Shown here in pieces: positions 42,378 to 54,313 of a stretch of DNA of 64,000 nt. The notes under the pieces were generated by a model, which saw only the letters and a program-made list of their open reading frames with translations, was not told the origin of the DNA and did no database searches. How positions within the stretch are numbered: the first letter of the stretch is position 1; each line of letters starts with the position of its first letter. A program made the position numbers and the translations under genes. This DNA is from Adiantum capillus-veneris (lineage: Eukaryota; Streptophyta; Polypodiopsida; Polypodiales; Pteridaceae). The stretch is from the NCBI GenBank assembly GCA_014529385.2, contig CM043959.1, positions 86,711,529 to 86,775,528 of the forward strand. The letters are read 5' to 3'.

Positions 42378-43000
42378 TGTCAAGAAGTGCGGAGTGCAGC
42401 TAGGAAAGCGCCGGATCTCTGACTGTGAGAGTTCACAGCAAAATCAAGCAAGGCGTAGATGATTTGAAGCCAAAAACACACTAAAAAAGAACAAAACTCC
42501 AACCATAAAAGCTTCTTTTTGAAAAAGAACTAAGATCAACTCAAAACTCTTGTGTGTGTGATGATTTGGTGTAGCCTCACTGCCAATTACACAATTGCAA
42601 TGCTCTTTCGCCTTGATAAAAACCCTATGCAAACGCTTCAATTCTCCGTCGTAGCCATTCCATGGAAGCTTCAGAACTTCATTATTCATTCCCAAGTGGT
42701 TATTTGAAGAGGGGAAACCCTAATTGGTGGCCTCACAGCCTCGAATACAGGGTTGGAACAGCACGGGACTGCACTAGCATACCTTAGGTGCAGGCTTTGT
42801 ATCCCTTCACAGAGGAGCTTGTAGTGTTGATCTTCATGTTTCAAAATGCTCCCTTACTACTCATAGTCACAGCACCGTGAGTGATGTGGCATTTTGAGCC
42901 ATTTTTACCAATTTTGGGTCTTTTTTTACCATTTTTGATCATTTTTAGCCCAAAAATGCCCTTTTTTGCCCATAAAAAGCCCAAACGAGCTGGGGAAAAT
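42378..43000 (-). repeat. Element D 5' LTR (outer end undefined)
   Basis: Inferred from the primer site: the LTR would begin (plus strand) TGTCAAGAAGTGCGGAGTGC. The other LTR is not in the window, so the right boundary cannot be set. A T-rich stretch with CATTTTTACC/CATTTTTGATC repeats lies at 42895-42985. Confidence 0.5.
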
Positions 43001-43752
43001 CCCTAAAATTGTGGAAAAATCCCATTGGCCTTAAATTTCATCTCGAACCTCATTTTACCACTTGACAAGCACTTTGGATGCATCTCTTCCGCCTGCGCAT
43101 GAAACCTACTATTTTTAACCGAGATCGCCCACATTGAACTTTCTAGACAAAACGAACGTGCCACTTCAATACACTTGACATTTGTACATTTATAAAGCAA
43201 AATAGGAATATATGTATGTGAAAAAGCATGCCATAGTGCCACGTCGAGGGACTCGCTATGCTCGCAAGGTATATACAGAGCTGCAACCGTGACATCTATT
43301 TTCGCATATATCACACTATGTACATCATAGCATTTGGTCCCATATAGAAAAAGCATTGAGAGTGAGGTAGATAATTTAGTTTCACATTATGCATGTGCCA
43401 CGGCACGACATCGCACGATACTTGAACTTCAGGAAAGTCTGCAATGCTTGCTTCTTTGAGACGAACCAAAAGCGACACATAGTAATCTGTTGCGGCTCCA
43501 TGTGTCTTCAACTTAGTCTACGATCTCGGGTTCACCTTCTTCAAGAATCTCCTCTGAGGAATATCACTGAAACCACTTCAAACAAAAAATCATAAAAATA
43601 TATGTTCCTTGTTGAGTGACTGAAAAAAAACTATTCTTCCTAAATGAATGTGCATGAAATGCAGATGAACAATGTGACGGAGTGTCAAATCGTTCACCAA
43701 ACACGTGCCAATAGTGTGACTGAAACTTGACTTTTCGAACTAAAGCTATCGA
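43001..43752. other. Unassigned sequence
   Basis: Between the element D LTR and element E coding remnants. No recognisable motif on either strand. Confidence 0.4.
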
Positions 43753-45083
43753 CTATGACAAACCACAGAAATGCCAATGCTTGATGGACAATCGTGCTCG
43801 TGCTTTTGCTGTGACTGTGTCATGCCAAGGAATGAACATGCAAAACCAATCGACATGATCTACAATGGTGAAACATCGTGAAGTCCTTGAAAGCAAACTC
43901 TTTATCTTTTCTGGAGTGATCTGCATACATCCGTGCTCCTCCGTGGGTGAATCATGTGCATTGTGCAATATGGAGTTCCTATGAGAAGGTAACACATAAA
44001 GACGGTGACAAAAGTACAAGAGACCGTCACGAATGAGAGACTCGGACAATGCATACTGACTAATCATGCAAACACAAAATACTTCATCAGTGGGTTCTTT
44101 GGACCTCGACTCGAGAGCCAAGATCGGTCCTGCTTGACTGATCGTATCTGCAATGAGGTTAGCTTTACGAGAAACACAATCGTTCAAACCACCAAATTGC
44201 TCACAAGATTGGAACCATCTAGCTTGACGGTCACCCCAAGGTGTACTCAATACAGACTGGAGCAACGTGAAGGCTTGATGATCCTGACGAACAATCACAG
44301 TTTTATCATGCAAAAAATGTGTGTCGTGCATAGGAGAAGGAATGACAGAAAGAGATTCCTTTTCATGCAATGACTCATTCTTTCTGGAATGTGGGACTGT
44401 ATACTGAGAGAAACTATAAGACTAAGTGTTTTATCCTCTTTCGAAACATGAGAGTGATCAATTAATGGCAAAGACTGAATGTTGGTGTCACAACGAAGAA
44501 CCATGGGAGGTGCTCCTTCAACTGTGAGAGAGAGTGTAATTTCTTTTCAATCAATTCGTGGATTGAAACCTTTAAACCAATTGATGCCAAAAATCAAATC
44601 ACGTCTTTTGAGAGGAGAAACCACAAGCTTACGACGAAAACCGACATTTTGAACTGACACTCACATCAAGACATTCATGCATGAAAGAAGAGTGCATGTC
44701 GGAAGCAAATCCAAAGATCATAATCGGATCTATGGGAAGAGCTCCTAAACGTGAGCTCTTCACGAGAGTCACTAATCACATCATGCATACTACCCGAAAT
44801 CAAACAAGATCACAATGTGTTGACTATTCACATAACCATAACACTGCATGAGAGACTCATCTACATGATCATGAGAAACTTGGGACACGTTAGTGTTCTC
44901 ACTAAGTGCATTAACAGACGATGTGAATTATGTGGGTTCTTTAGGTACTTTCTTAGGACAAATTGTTTTATGTAACCTTTAGTGTGACATTCAAAACATC
45001 TTCCTTCTCTTGCATATTCGGCTCGTTCTTCAAGAGTTAACCGACCTCCTAAGATTCCTTGAGCAGATGTTTCATCAGGCGTC
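43753..45083 (-). mobile_element. Element E remnant: old Ty3/gypsy, part left of element F
   Basis: Minus strand, from the right: gag knuckle-like GRCFECHTKGYIKQF (about 44995-44950; last His and Cys changed); a protease-RT linker near 44640-44540 (DLIFGINWFKGFNPRID); then after an RT deletion, RNase H-integrase (43753-44370: VRQDHQAFTLL, RQARWFQSCEQFGG, ANLIADTISQ, RDGLLYF..HRLYVLP). It continues on the far side of element F at 59077. Old and heavily decayed. Confidence 0.72.
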
Positions 45084-46567
45084 TGTAACCGGCCTGTACT
45101 TTCAAAAAGGGCGGTAGAACTTAAACCTTATTTGCTTTCACCCATTTAATTTGTCGCCCACTTTACCTGTACTTTCAAGACACAACAAAGGGGAGAGGGA
45201 TACTGGCTGCTAGATTGCACCTGTATGAGTAGACCGACACCAGATTGGCCCCTAACTTAGGCGCCCCTTTCAGTATTTCTTTATTGATTAAAAGAGGGAA
45301 TAAACGTTGTGGTTCCCTACAAGCTGCCCCGCACAAGCTTGGCTGAATTTCAACTGTTCCGGCCCGATTTCGACAGCATAACTGTACTAGGACACTTCAC
45401 AGTCAGTATTCCCACGCATTGAATGACTTTCCCGACGCATACGGGCACTTTGCAAAACCTGGCGAGAATCTGCAGCACGCTGAATTCTATGTTTTCAGCC
45501 CCGAAAATGCGCCAGATCACCTGTACAACGGTCCCCTCGCGTCCCCGAACCTCCTGGGGGTATTAGGGACCGTTTAGGGCCAAAACCCTAAACCTGCAAA
45601 AATACACAGCAGGCTGTAATTTACTGTTTCGGGCTCCGTTTCGCGTGCCGGTCACATCTGTAGCAAGTCCTCGAGCTCCCGCACCTGTAGGGCTACTTGC
45701 CCTTTGAATTGGACGAGATTTTTGGCGTGAAACCTCTCCGAATTCACCTGTACCTGCGGGGGACTAGCTGCTAGCTAATCCAGTACACCTGTGCAAGAGG
45801 CTCTTGCCTCGGCAATCACGCATGAACCCACACAACTGTACATTGGTCAATTGAAAAGCCCACTAGAGGGGCATAACATACTGCCATAGGGGAGAGAGAG
45901 GGCAGTGCGTAGCGTGCAGGGCATCACTCCTGTCACCGCACTGTACATAGGAGGCAAAGGAAGCACTCCATAGCTCTTAACCTGTGGCAAAACTGAAAAA
46001 TGAGCCTTCTTCCTCCTAAATTCAGTGCCACTTCTTGTTGCATGAGGAAAGTGCACCAGAAGGTGCCACTTGGCACATTTACAAGCATTTTTCCGTTTCG
46101 GGATTGCCGCCTAAAAATCTCCCAACCGGTTGCCCAGTTGACTTCACGGCAGAGTAAGAAAATGTTCCCCTTGTCATTCCGGAGGTCATTCTGGAGGTAA
46201 TGACGCAAACACATTTTCAGGTCCCAAAATAGCAATTCCCTAAATTTTAGGAGATGCTGCCATTGTATCTTTCTAGGTCATCTGCCCCCCTTTGTACACT
46301 GCAGCCACACCCAAAACTGAAATATAGCCTCTGTAGCAAAGGATTCCACTTTGGCGAGTCAATGACCCCACTTTGGCTAACCATAGTCTTTGTCCAACCT
46401 TAGTGCTCTCTTGCCCTCACGCCTGGACTCCCTCTGGACAATTCCACACTAGCTATGCAATGCAGGGCAGTTAGATTTCCCAAGGGGTGTTTCCAAAAAG
46501 TGAAGGTGAATAAATAATAAGAAAGAAATAAACAAAAAGGATAGATAGTAGTCACACGCTGGTGACA
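45084..46567 (-). repeat. Element F 3' LTR (1484 bp)
   Basis: Plus strand TGTAACCGGCCTGTACTTTC.. to ..CACACGCTGGTGACA. It closely matches the copy at 57597 with a few percent substitutions and small indels. Open frames inside both copies are shared noise. Confidence 0.94.
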
Positions 46568-46582
46568 TACCCCCTTCTTGAA
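46568..46582 (-). promoter_or_regulatory. Polypurine tract of element F
   Basis: On the minus strand CAAGAAGGGGGTA directly precedes the 3' LTR. Confidence 0.85.
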
Positions 46583-47169
46583 ATCTCAAACGTCCTCGTT
46601 TGAATCTATGTCGTGCATGCTCACAATCAACACTGATGTATTCAACACCTGTCGACACATGTACGACACATACATGCTCATTGTCAACCCTGGTGTATTC
46701 AACACCTCGTCGACACATGTATTGCTTGCGTGTGAACCCTATCCCAATGACATAGTGGTAGCTTCGCACTCTGCCATTGCTTTGAGTCACTAACTTTCCA
46801 ATGACAAAATGGTAGCTACACATTTTGCCATTGTCTTATAGTACACGTTGGATCCCGTAACACTTTGGAGCATACCCAAACCGACAGTTTAAGAATGCAG
46901 TTACACATGTACTCTTTAATAGAAGCAATTACTGTATTCTTGACAAACTGACAAGAAATACTCACTTCTATAGCACTAAGCACACTTTTGGACATTCCAT
47001 AAGAGCAATTGCCAAACTGACAATCTGTACAGCTCTAACATTCATGTAACAGGTATTTGATTTGAGCTCACTTTAAATACCATGTACATCATTTCTTTCA
47101 AAAGCCATTGTCATAGTGACAATCCATGTAGCTTTGAAACTCAAGGGGTCAAGGTAGGTTGCAAATCGA
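46583..47169 (-). other. Element F 3' untranslated region
   Basis: Lies between the chromodomain-like end and the polypurine tract. It has several similar stretches (CATTGTCAACCC / CACTTTG..; ACATGTACGACAC / ACACATGTATTGC) but no coding motif. Confidence 0.55.
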
Positions 47170-47592
47170 AGGCTTCAAGGTAAAATGATAACACAGTTGG
47201 TGACTCTGCAAGTTCCCCTTCTTCCATCCACTTAGCATCCATTGGTGGATAGTTTCAGAACTTTACCAAGTAGCACCTAGCAACCTTGCCTTTCACTTTC
47301 CTTTCTTTGTGTGCCAAAATCTGTTCGGGGACCAAGATCTCGTCAAGTTCCTCGACTTCCGGCTGATCTTCAGCTGGCATATCCTCTGGCACATCACCCA
47401 CATAGGTCTGAGAAGACTCACATGAAACGCATTATGAATCTTCCAACTGTCAGGCAATTTCAGCCTATATGCAACATCACTGATTATGTCGCACACTTGA
47501 AAAGGCCCATAGTAACGCATGCTGAGCTTTGGAAACAGTCTTTCCTTGCCCTTCATCTTCTTTAACCTTGCCTTTCCAAAGTGTAAAAGCAC
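47170..47592 (-). pseudogene. Element F integrase tail and chromodomain-like end
   Basis: Integrase tail [29 protein letters not shown]; linker [15 protein letters not shown]; then ARCYLVKF, a TGA (47257-47255) and NYPPMDAKWMEEGELAES, the chromodomain-like block. A frameshift near 47400 displaces the linker. Confidence 0.78.
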
Positions 47593-47655
47593 CCAATCAC
47601 CAAGTGAATATACTACTTCACGACGGTGACAATCAGCTGCTTTCTTTTGCTTTGC

Positions 47656-48438
47656 CTAAGTCTTTTCCAGGGCCACTTTGACCTTCTTGTACATTTCATC
47701 CATGTCCTGAACATACTTATCTGCTTCAAATATCTTGTCCTTTGTATGCAGTATGGGAGGAACTTTCTTGCCACCTTCAACTATCTCAAAAGGTGCCTTG
47801 CCAGTTGATGAATGCACTGTATTATTGTATGCATACTTCACCAATGGCAAATACTGCTCCCACTTTCCTTTATGCTCTGACACATAGCACTTCAAGAGAT
47901 CTAGGACAGTAGAATTTGCCTCTTCTGACTGCCCATCTGTTTGAGGATGAAATGACGAAGAGAATTTGAGCGTGGTGCCCATATTCTCAAACAAGCCTCT
48001 CCAGAACAAACTTGTCATGCGTGGATCACGATCGCTAACAATCGACTGTGGCATGCCATGATACTTGAAAATATTGCTCATAAACAAGCGTGCCATCTGA
48101 TCTGGCTTTATCTTCTTCCTGACAAGAATAAAATGAGCCTGCTTGCTGAATCTGCAAATGATGGTCCAAATACTATCATTTCCTGTCTGCGTTCTCGGAA
48201 GATCAAAGATAAAATCCATAGCAATACTTTCCCATGGTTTGTCTGGAATAGGTAGTGGTTGCAATAACCCTGGTGCCTTTTGCCTGTCAAACTTGACCTT
48301 CTGGCAAATTAGGCATTCTCGCACAAAGGCATCCACATCTCTTCTCAATGTAGGCCAATAGAAGAATGTCTCAACCGCTTTAACTGTAGCATCGATACCA
48401 CGATGCCCTGCATACGGTGGGACATGACTCTCTTCCAT
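47656..48438 (-). pseudogene. Element F integrase
   Basis: An open 260-codon piece with a full zinc region (HVPPYAGHRGI..CLICQ) and core motifs [20 protein letters not shown] and DGQSEEANS, the three acidic residues in place. It is bounded by TGA at 48450-48448 (before RKVMEE) and TAG at 47658-47656 (after LEKT). Confidence 0.88.
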
Positions 48439-48447
48439 AACTTTGCG

Positions 48448-48716
48448 TCACAATGGCTTTGTGACACACAATCTGCCATGCATCATCATGAACCCATCTT
48501 TGAGAAAATAGTGTTCATGACGTTGTCCATCCATTAGTTGCTCAAACACCCTTGCAAAATCTTCATCATTTGCATACTGTTCTCTCATATCATCAAGTTC
48601 ATGATGATAAGGAATTGACACGGCTGAAATTTGTGGCTTCCTTGACAAGGCATCAGCCACAACGTTCTTCTTGCCTTCCACATGCACAATCTGAAAATGG
48701 AACATGGACAAGATAT
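48448..48716 (-). pseudogene. Element F RNase H, 3' part (left of copia G)
   Basis: Continues from MRWANI at 54006: [20 protein letters not shown] then ALSRKP. Removing copia G and one GATAT restores the frame. Confidence 0.88.
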
Positions 48717-49026
48717 TGTTGAGCGCGCGGCGGTGTATGCAAGTGATAGAGCACGCGAAGATGTGCAGTGTGTGTGCAGAGAGGGGTGGCGAAAGCCAGT
48801 AGGAGAGGAAGCGCTAGCAGAACGAAGAGGGAGAGAGAGAGAGCTCACGTTTTTGGGGAAAACTCAATAAGTGAGTTTTTGGTTTTCCCACTTTCATTAT
48901 AAGTGAGCTTTAAAAAATGTGTCCAGGTTCAATATGAACCTGGTTCAATATGAACCTGGTTCAATATGAACCTGGACAAAGTATAAAAATGTACAAAAAG
49001 GGGTTATTTAGGCCTTTAACCCAACA
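48717..49026 (-). repeat. Element G 3' LTR (310 bp)
   Basis: On the minus strand starts TGTTGGGTTAAAGGCC and ends CTCAACA. It contains three tandem copies of a 16-bp unit around AGGTTCAATATGAACCT (about 48926-48975); the other LTR has one. Confidence 0.94.
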
Positions 49027-49036
49027 ACCTCCCACT
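49027..49036 (-). promoter_or_regulatory. Polypurine tract of element G
   Basis: AAGTGGGAGGT on the minus strand directly precedes the 3' LTR. Confidence 0.8.
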
Positions 49037-49061
49037 TAAAGGCATAAATGACGCCTTTAAG

Positions 49062-50540
49062 TTAACCAATTCCCACCAGCTGTATGCAATGCTCATGTTG
49101 AGCCTTAGCAAGACTCTTTGTGAGAACATCTGCAAGGTTATCCTGTGTGTGAATCTTAGTCAAGGTGACTAGACCATCCTCCAATACCTGTCGTATGAAG
49201 TGGTATCGCACATCAATGTGCTTTGTCCGTGCATGAAACATGGCATTCTTGGCCAAATAGACAGCACTTTGGCTATCACATCCCAAGATAGGAGTACTAG
49301 CAGGCATACCAAGCTCTTTGACAAGTCTGCCCAGCCATATGGCCTCTTTAGAAGCCTCAGTGGCTGAAATATATTCAGCCTCAATAGTACTCAATGCCAC
49401 AATTTTCTGCAGTCGTGAACACCAAGAGACAGCACCACCAGCAATAGCAAACACATAGCCACTAGTGGACTTCCTGGTATCCAAGTCACCTGCCATATCT
49501 GCATCACAATAGCCCTGCAACTTCAGGTCACTTTTGCCATAGCATATACACCTAGATTGTGTACCTGACAAGTATCTCAGAATGCATTTCACAGCTTCCC
49601 AATGTGCTTTGCCGGGATTGGACATGTATCTACTAACAACTCCCACCGCATGGGCAATGTCAGGACAAGTGGCAACCATAGCATACATAAGAGAACCACA
49701 AGCTGATGCGTAAGGGATTCCCTTCATAGCATTCACTGCCACGTCATCCTTTGGGCAATCGGCTTTGCTAAGTTTTGTGTGTGGAGGTAAAGGTACTCCG
49801 AGTGACTTAGCTTCAGCCATGTCAAGTACTTTAGCAATGTACTTTTCTTGAGATAAGAAGAGCAATTTCAGCTTTCTATCTCTCTTGATTCTCATGCCCA
49901 AGATGTGCTCAGCATCACCTAAATCCTTCATTGCAAAAGCTGAATTCAGCTGACGTTTAAGAGCATCAATGGTAAACTTATGCTTCCCAGCAATCAACAT
50001 ATCATCTACATATAGCACAAGGATTATAGGACTTCCATCATTATCCTTCTTTGTATACAAACAATGGTCTGAATGACCCCGTTTAAAGCCTTGAGACAGC
50101 ATAAAAGTATCAAACTTTTTGTACCACTGACGTGATGACTGCCTCAAACCATACAATGCCCTTCTTAGTTTGCATACAAGTTCCTTTCTATCAGGAACTA
50201 CAAAACCCTCAGGTTGCTTCATGTAGATATCTTCATCAATGTCACCATGAAGAAAAGATGTTTTTACATCCATTTGATTCAATTCTAAGTCAAGCACTGC
50301 AGCGAGAGCAAAAAGGACACGCAATGTCGTAAGCTTTACAACAGGAGAAAAGATCTCTTGAAAGTCAATCCCCTCTTTCTGTGCATACCCTTTGGCAGCT
50401 AACCTTGCTTTATACTTGGGCTTTCCATCAACACATTTGACCTTGTAAACCCATTTGTTAGGAAGAGCCTTTCTCCCTTTAGGCAATGGCACAAGATCCC
50501 AAGTATCATTTGCATACAAGGATTTCATTTCCTCTTGCAT
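49062..50540 (-). pseudogene. Element G reverse transcriptase and RNase H (open frame)
   Basis: A continuous 492-codon frame. RT: WDLVPLPKGRKALPNKWVYK, KARLAAKGYAQKEGIDF, QMDVKTSFLHG, and the catalytic YVDDMLIAGK (YVDD). RNase H: GYCDADMAGDLDTRKSTSGY, STIEAEYISATEA, CDSQSAVYLA and TKHIDVRYHFIRQV. All catalytic residues seen are intact; it is called a pseudogene only because the upstream polyprotein is broken. Confidence 0.92.
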
Positions 50541-50986
50541 TGCAAGCTCCCACTTACTGCTGACTCACATGTCTTTGCCTCTTTATACGTAAGAGTCTCT
50601 CCCTCATCTGTCAACATAACATGATGCAAAGAGGGCTCAAAGCGCTGTATCAACCTTCTGACACGAGTAGACCTGCGTACCCAATGATCTACATTCTCAG
50701 GCACAGGTTCTACATCAGGAGGCAACTCATTTTCAGCATGCTCATGCTGCTGAAAATCATTTTCAGCCATGACAGGTGGCTGTCCATCCTCATTTGGAGC
50801 ATCTAAATCATGTCCTACTTCTTCTGGCTCAAGGTTAACCGGCTGATTATCAATTTTAGCTTGCGGTAATGCATCCTGAGGCTCTTTTTCAACATCAATA
50901 GGTGGCAAGAGAGGCTGAAATTTGACCGATTTCTTGTCAATTTCATAAGATGTAGCATTTTTCAGCAATTTAGCCTCATTGAACAC
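50525..50986 (-). pseudogene. Element G integrase-RT linker
   Basis: An acidic, proline-rich spacer (PPIDVEKEPQDALPQ, HEHAENELPPDVEPVP) ending in RRSTRVRRLIQRFEPS, a typical copia stretch before RT. It overlaps the RT frame by 16 bases, which marks a frameshift. Confidence 0.82.
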
Positions 50987-51032
50987 TACATCTCAGCTGC
51001 GTACAACCCTCTTAAACTGAGGCAACCATATC

Positions 51033-52184
51033 CTATAGGAAGAGTCCTTGGATGGACTTGGCATCTAGCTTTGTCCTCAAGTCATTACGAACATGGACAA
51101 AAGCCTCGCACCCAAACACTCTCAAATGATCATAAGAGGCAGGTTTGCTAGACCAAACCTCCTCTGGAATGTCATTTTTCAGCGTACTGTTAGGAGAGCG
51201 ATTGCATACATGAACTGCACTTTTCAAAGCCTCTCCCCAAAACCCATGAGGGAGATTAACCGTGGACAACATGCAACGCACTCTCTCACATAAAGTACGC
51301 TCAACCACACCATTACAAGATGGATTATAAGGGGCTGTCAACTCCCTTTTAATCCCATATTCTTCACAATAACGCTGAAATTCAACAGACATGTACTCCC
51401 CCCCATTGTCAGATCTCAGACATTTAAGCTTACTACCCTTTTGCGTGGTCACAAAAGCATGAAACCTCTTAAATGCATTAAATGTCTCACTCTTATTCTT
51501 TAACAAATATGCCCAGCCTTTCCTAGTGCAATCATCAATGAATGTAACAAAGTATAATGCACCACCAAAAGACTTAACAAGCATTGAACATACATTGGAG
51601 TGAATTAAATCAAGAGCATTAGCTTTGCGCGAGACACCAGAATAATAAGAAGACTTCTTTTGTTTACCATACAAACAGTCATTACAAAAATCTAACTTGG
51701 TGCCCTTTACATCAACCCTCTTCAAAGAGGAGAGCACATCAAGTCCCTTCTGGCTCATATAGCCAAGTCTTTTGTGCCACAACTCCAAATGAGAAGCAAC
51801 TTCGGCCACTGCAAGAAACTTGCCAGGCAAACCTTTGCCATGTAAATAGTACAATGTACCACTCTTGCATCCCTTGACAATGAGCATTGATCCCTTAAGC
51901 AACTTCCATGAACCCCCAGCAAAAATGGCTGTATAACCCTGTGCATCCATCTGGCCAACAGACAATAGACTCTTCTTGATACCTGGTACATACCTTACAT
52001 CTTTAAGCATAAACTCTTGGCCATTGTTTAATGCCAAGCGCACAGTGCCCATTCCTTCAATGTCACAAGCATGGTTATCCCCAAGGTAAACCTTGCCATA
52101 CTTGCCTGCATGATAAGAAGCAAAACACTCCACAGATGGAGTCACATGAAATGAGGCACCCGAATACCCGAATCTACTATCCAA
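51033..52184 (-). pseudogene. Element G protease end, pre-integrase and integrase
   Basis: After the damaged protease site the frame has YSGASFHVTPSVECF, the pre-integrase zinc region (LWHKRLGYMSQKGL..CNDCLYGKQ), and core motifs VTFIDDCTRKGWAY, LRSDNGGEYMS and NGVVERTL. The frame ends in a stop after IQGLFL, close to the integrase end. Confidence 0.88.
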
Positions 52185-53206
52185 GACTGTGTAAGGCCAT
52201 CATTTGCACTTAGCAATGCATCAATGACATCTCTACATGAGATAAGCATGTCTTCTGCATTTGCTACAACAAAATCTGAGGGGTATGAAGCTGCAACCAA
52301 GATCTCCTCACTGTCGGATAACTCTGTGATAACCACACTAGAGGATACATTGACAGTCTCCGAATCCTTGGAGGAGGTACAGGCTGATTTTTCCCCTTTC
52401 TTATCCTCTGTCTTCTTCTTCTCCTGTGATTCCTTCTTTCTTTCCTGCTCTTTCTTGAAATACCTGCAATCTAGCTTCTTATGGCCTTTTCTGCCACACT
52501 GGTAACAAGTCACATCCTTATCCCTAGACTTGCTTTTGCTCCTGCTTTGAGTCTTGGTACCTGTATTTTGCTTCTGACTTCTGCCTCTCGCATTGTAAGC
52601 AGAACTGCCACCTTCCCCACCACTAGACTTGCGTCTAATTTCCTCATTTAAGATGGAGCCTCGCACTCCATCATATGTGAGGTTGGGGCTATTACTCAAA
52701 GAAACCACAAGCGTTTCCCAAGAGTCTGGCAAAGTCATCAACAAAAATATGGCTTTCAACTTGTCATCAAAAGGTTGAAGCCCAGTATCCTGTAGCTGAC
52801 TCATAACACTGGTGAAAGCACTTAAGTGCTCAGAAGCCGACTTGGCTTCGTCAAGCATCATGTTCACCAGTTTGCGCATCAAATACACCTGATTCACAGG
52901 GGTGGCATTCTCATAAGTGGCCTTCAACTTATGCCAAATTGCATGTGCACTGTCCAAGCCCTTTATGTCCACCAGAATGTCATCGGTCACAGCCATTTTG
53001 ATGTAGGCCTTTGCCCTCTTGTTGAGCTTGGCCCACCAATCCTCATCCGGCATATCCTCAGGCTTTACAGCCAAGAGGGCGTCCTCACAATCCTTGAGGA
53101 ACAAAATCCCCTGCATCCTGTCCTGCCATAGGTCGAAACCTGTACCGTCAAATCGCTAGATTTCCATCAAGCTCTTGGCATCAGACGACGAGGAAGTAGA
53201 GGCCAT
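52142..53206 (-). pseudogene. Element G gag and broken protease site
   Basis: The start MASTSSSSDAKSLMEI at 53206 is the first Met after the leader; codon 17 is TAG (53158-53156), then RFDGTGFDLWQDRM and the copia gag domain (UBN2-type) continue to the knuckle CYQCGRKGHKKLDC. The protease motif WIVDSG is followed by an 8-bp tandem duplication (52158-52165 and 52166-52173) that shifts the frame before GASFHVT. Confidence 0.9.
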
Positions 53207-53708
53207 TTGCACGGATAAAAATGCAACAGAAAGTGTCTACACAAAATCTAAAAATTTTCAGTGATCACAATGTACCGCACGTTGCACACAATGTGCTGAA
53301 AATTTCAGCAATTAACAAGTATCCCCAATGCGTACTTGCATAAACCCACAAAAGGCGTACATAAACCTCAATTTGTGTACATAAAAACAGTCCAATTCTG
53401 AATTTTCTGCAAATTTATTGTTTTGGCGCATCAATTTGCATCAAATGGACCTGTTTTGAGTGGGAAAAGCAAGGGGCATTCACGGGAATCGATTTAGAAC
53501 ACCTGCGTTTTTCTGTTTTGACCTGTAATTTTCTGGTTTTTACATGTTTTGACCTAATTTCAGCCTGTTTTAGGCTGTTTTGGAAACCCTAATCACCCTA
53601 GGCGACACCGGAAGCACGGGGCTTCGCGATGAAAGCGGAAATTTGACGCGAGAGAAGCCTTTCGCCTGCTGTCCAGCCACCTGCGCAAAGCTTCTGAAAC
53701 CCTAATCT

Positions 53709-53721
53709 GGCTCTGATACCA
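53709..53721 (-). promoter_or_regulatory. Primer-binding site of element G, tRNA-iMet
   Basis: TGGTATCAGAGCC on the minus strand, two bases from the LTR. Confidence 0.9.
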
Positions 53722-53723
53722 GT

Positions 53724-54001
53724 TATTGAGCGCGCGGCGGTGTGTGCAAGTGATAGAGCACGCGAAGATGTGCAGTGTGTGTGCAGAGAGGGGTGGCGAA
53801 AGCCAGCAGGAGAGAAAGTGCTAGCAGAACGAAGAGGGAGAGAGAGAGAGCTCACGTTTTTGGGGAAAACTCAATAAGTGAGTTTTGAGTTTTCCCACTT
53901 TTATTATAAGTGACCTTTAAAAAATGTGTCCAGGTTCAATATGAACCTGGACAAAGTATAAAAATGTACAAAAAGGGGTTATTTAGGCCTTTAACCCAAC
54001 A
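53724..54001 (-). repeat. Element G 5' LTR (278 bp)
   Basis: On the minus strand TGTTGGGTTAAAGG.. to ..GCTCAATA (terminal CA changed to TA against the other copy). One copy of the 16-bp unit; about eight substitutions from the other LTR by eye. Confidence 0.92.
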
Positions 54002-54298
54002 GATATTTGCCCATCGCATATGCTTCTCAGATAACTTTGTCTGTGTCAAGAAGTATCGCAAGGTCTGATGGTCCGTTTGAACAACGAAATCTGCACCTAG
54101 CAGGTAGTGTTTCCAACTTAAGAGCGCATGAATCACAACCAGTAACTCTTTCTCATAGACCTGCATGGTCATCTCTGGCCCTTGCAAAATTCTGCTCTCA
54201 TAGGCTACTACCCTGCCATCTTGCATTAGCACTGCACCAATGCTACTACCACAGGCATCACACTGGACCACAAATGACTTCCTAAGATCTGGCAACAC
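54002..54298 (-). pseudogene. Element F RNase H, 5' part (right of copia G)
   Basis: VVQCDACGSSIGAVLMQ, YEKELLVVIHALLSW, QTDHQTLRYFL and MRWANI, where copia G interrupts. The piece is preceded by TGA at 54313-54311. Confidence 0.88.
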
Positions 54299-54313
54299 AA
54301 TGACTGGATCTCA

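Larger units (their letters stand above)
36753..43000 (-). mobile_element. Element D: Ty3/gypsy element of fungal-like type, 3' end lost
   Basis: On the minus strand: LTR end, tRNA-Trp primer site (42371-42353), gag with zinc knuckle, protease, RT, RNase H and integrase, cut off at 36753 by element C. The RT text (RFIQDMQLVNKVTIRN, LGLVRLCTLPQGATNS, PFLDDVPIKG) is unlike the chromoviruses here. As I recall, it resembles gypsy elements of basidiomycete fungi and a minor plant lineage. The right end of the LTR is not defined. Confidence 0.82.
48717..54001 (-). mobile_element. Element G: Ty1/copia retrotransposon nested in element F
   Basis: LTRs at 48717-49026 and 53724-54001 and a perfect 5-bp target duplication GATAT (48712-48716 and 54002-54006). 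Minus-strand order: 5' LTR, tRNA-iMet primer site, gag with zinc knuckle, protease, integrase, RT, RNase H, polypurine tract, 3' LTR. Integrase before RT defines Ty1/copia. The polyprotein is broken by one nonsense codon and at least three frame breaks. It is the youngest layer of the nest. Confidence 0.95.

Noticed and set aside
42900-42990. Repeated CATTTTT motifs as a CRISPR-like or satellite array
   Set aside because: Irregular spacing, T-rich low complexity inside a probable LTR.
45087-46235. Frames shared between 45.8-46.2 kb and 58.4-58.7 kb
   Set aside because: They look conserved only because both lie in the two LTRs of element F.
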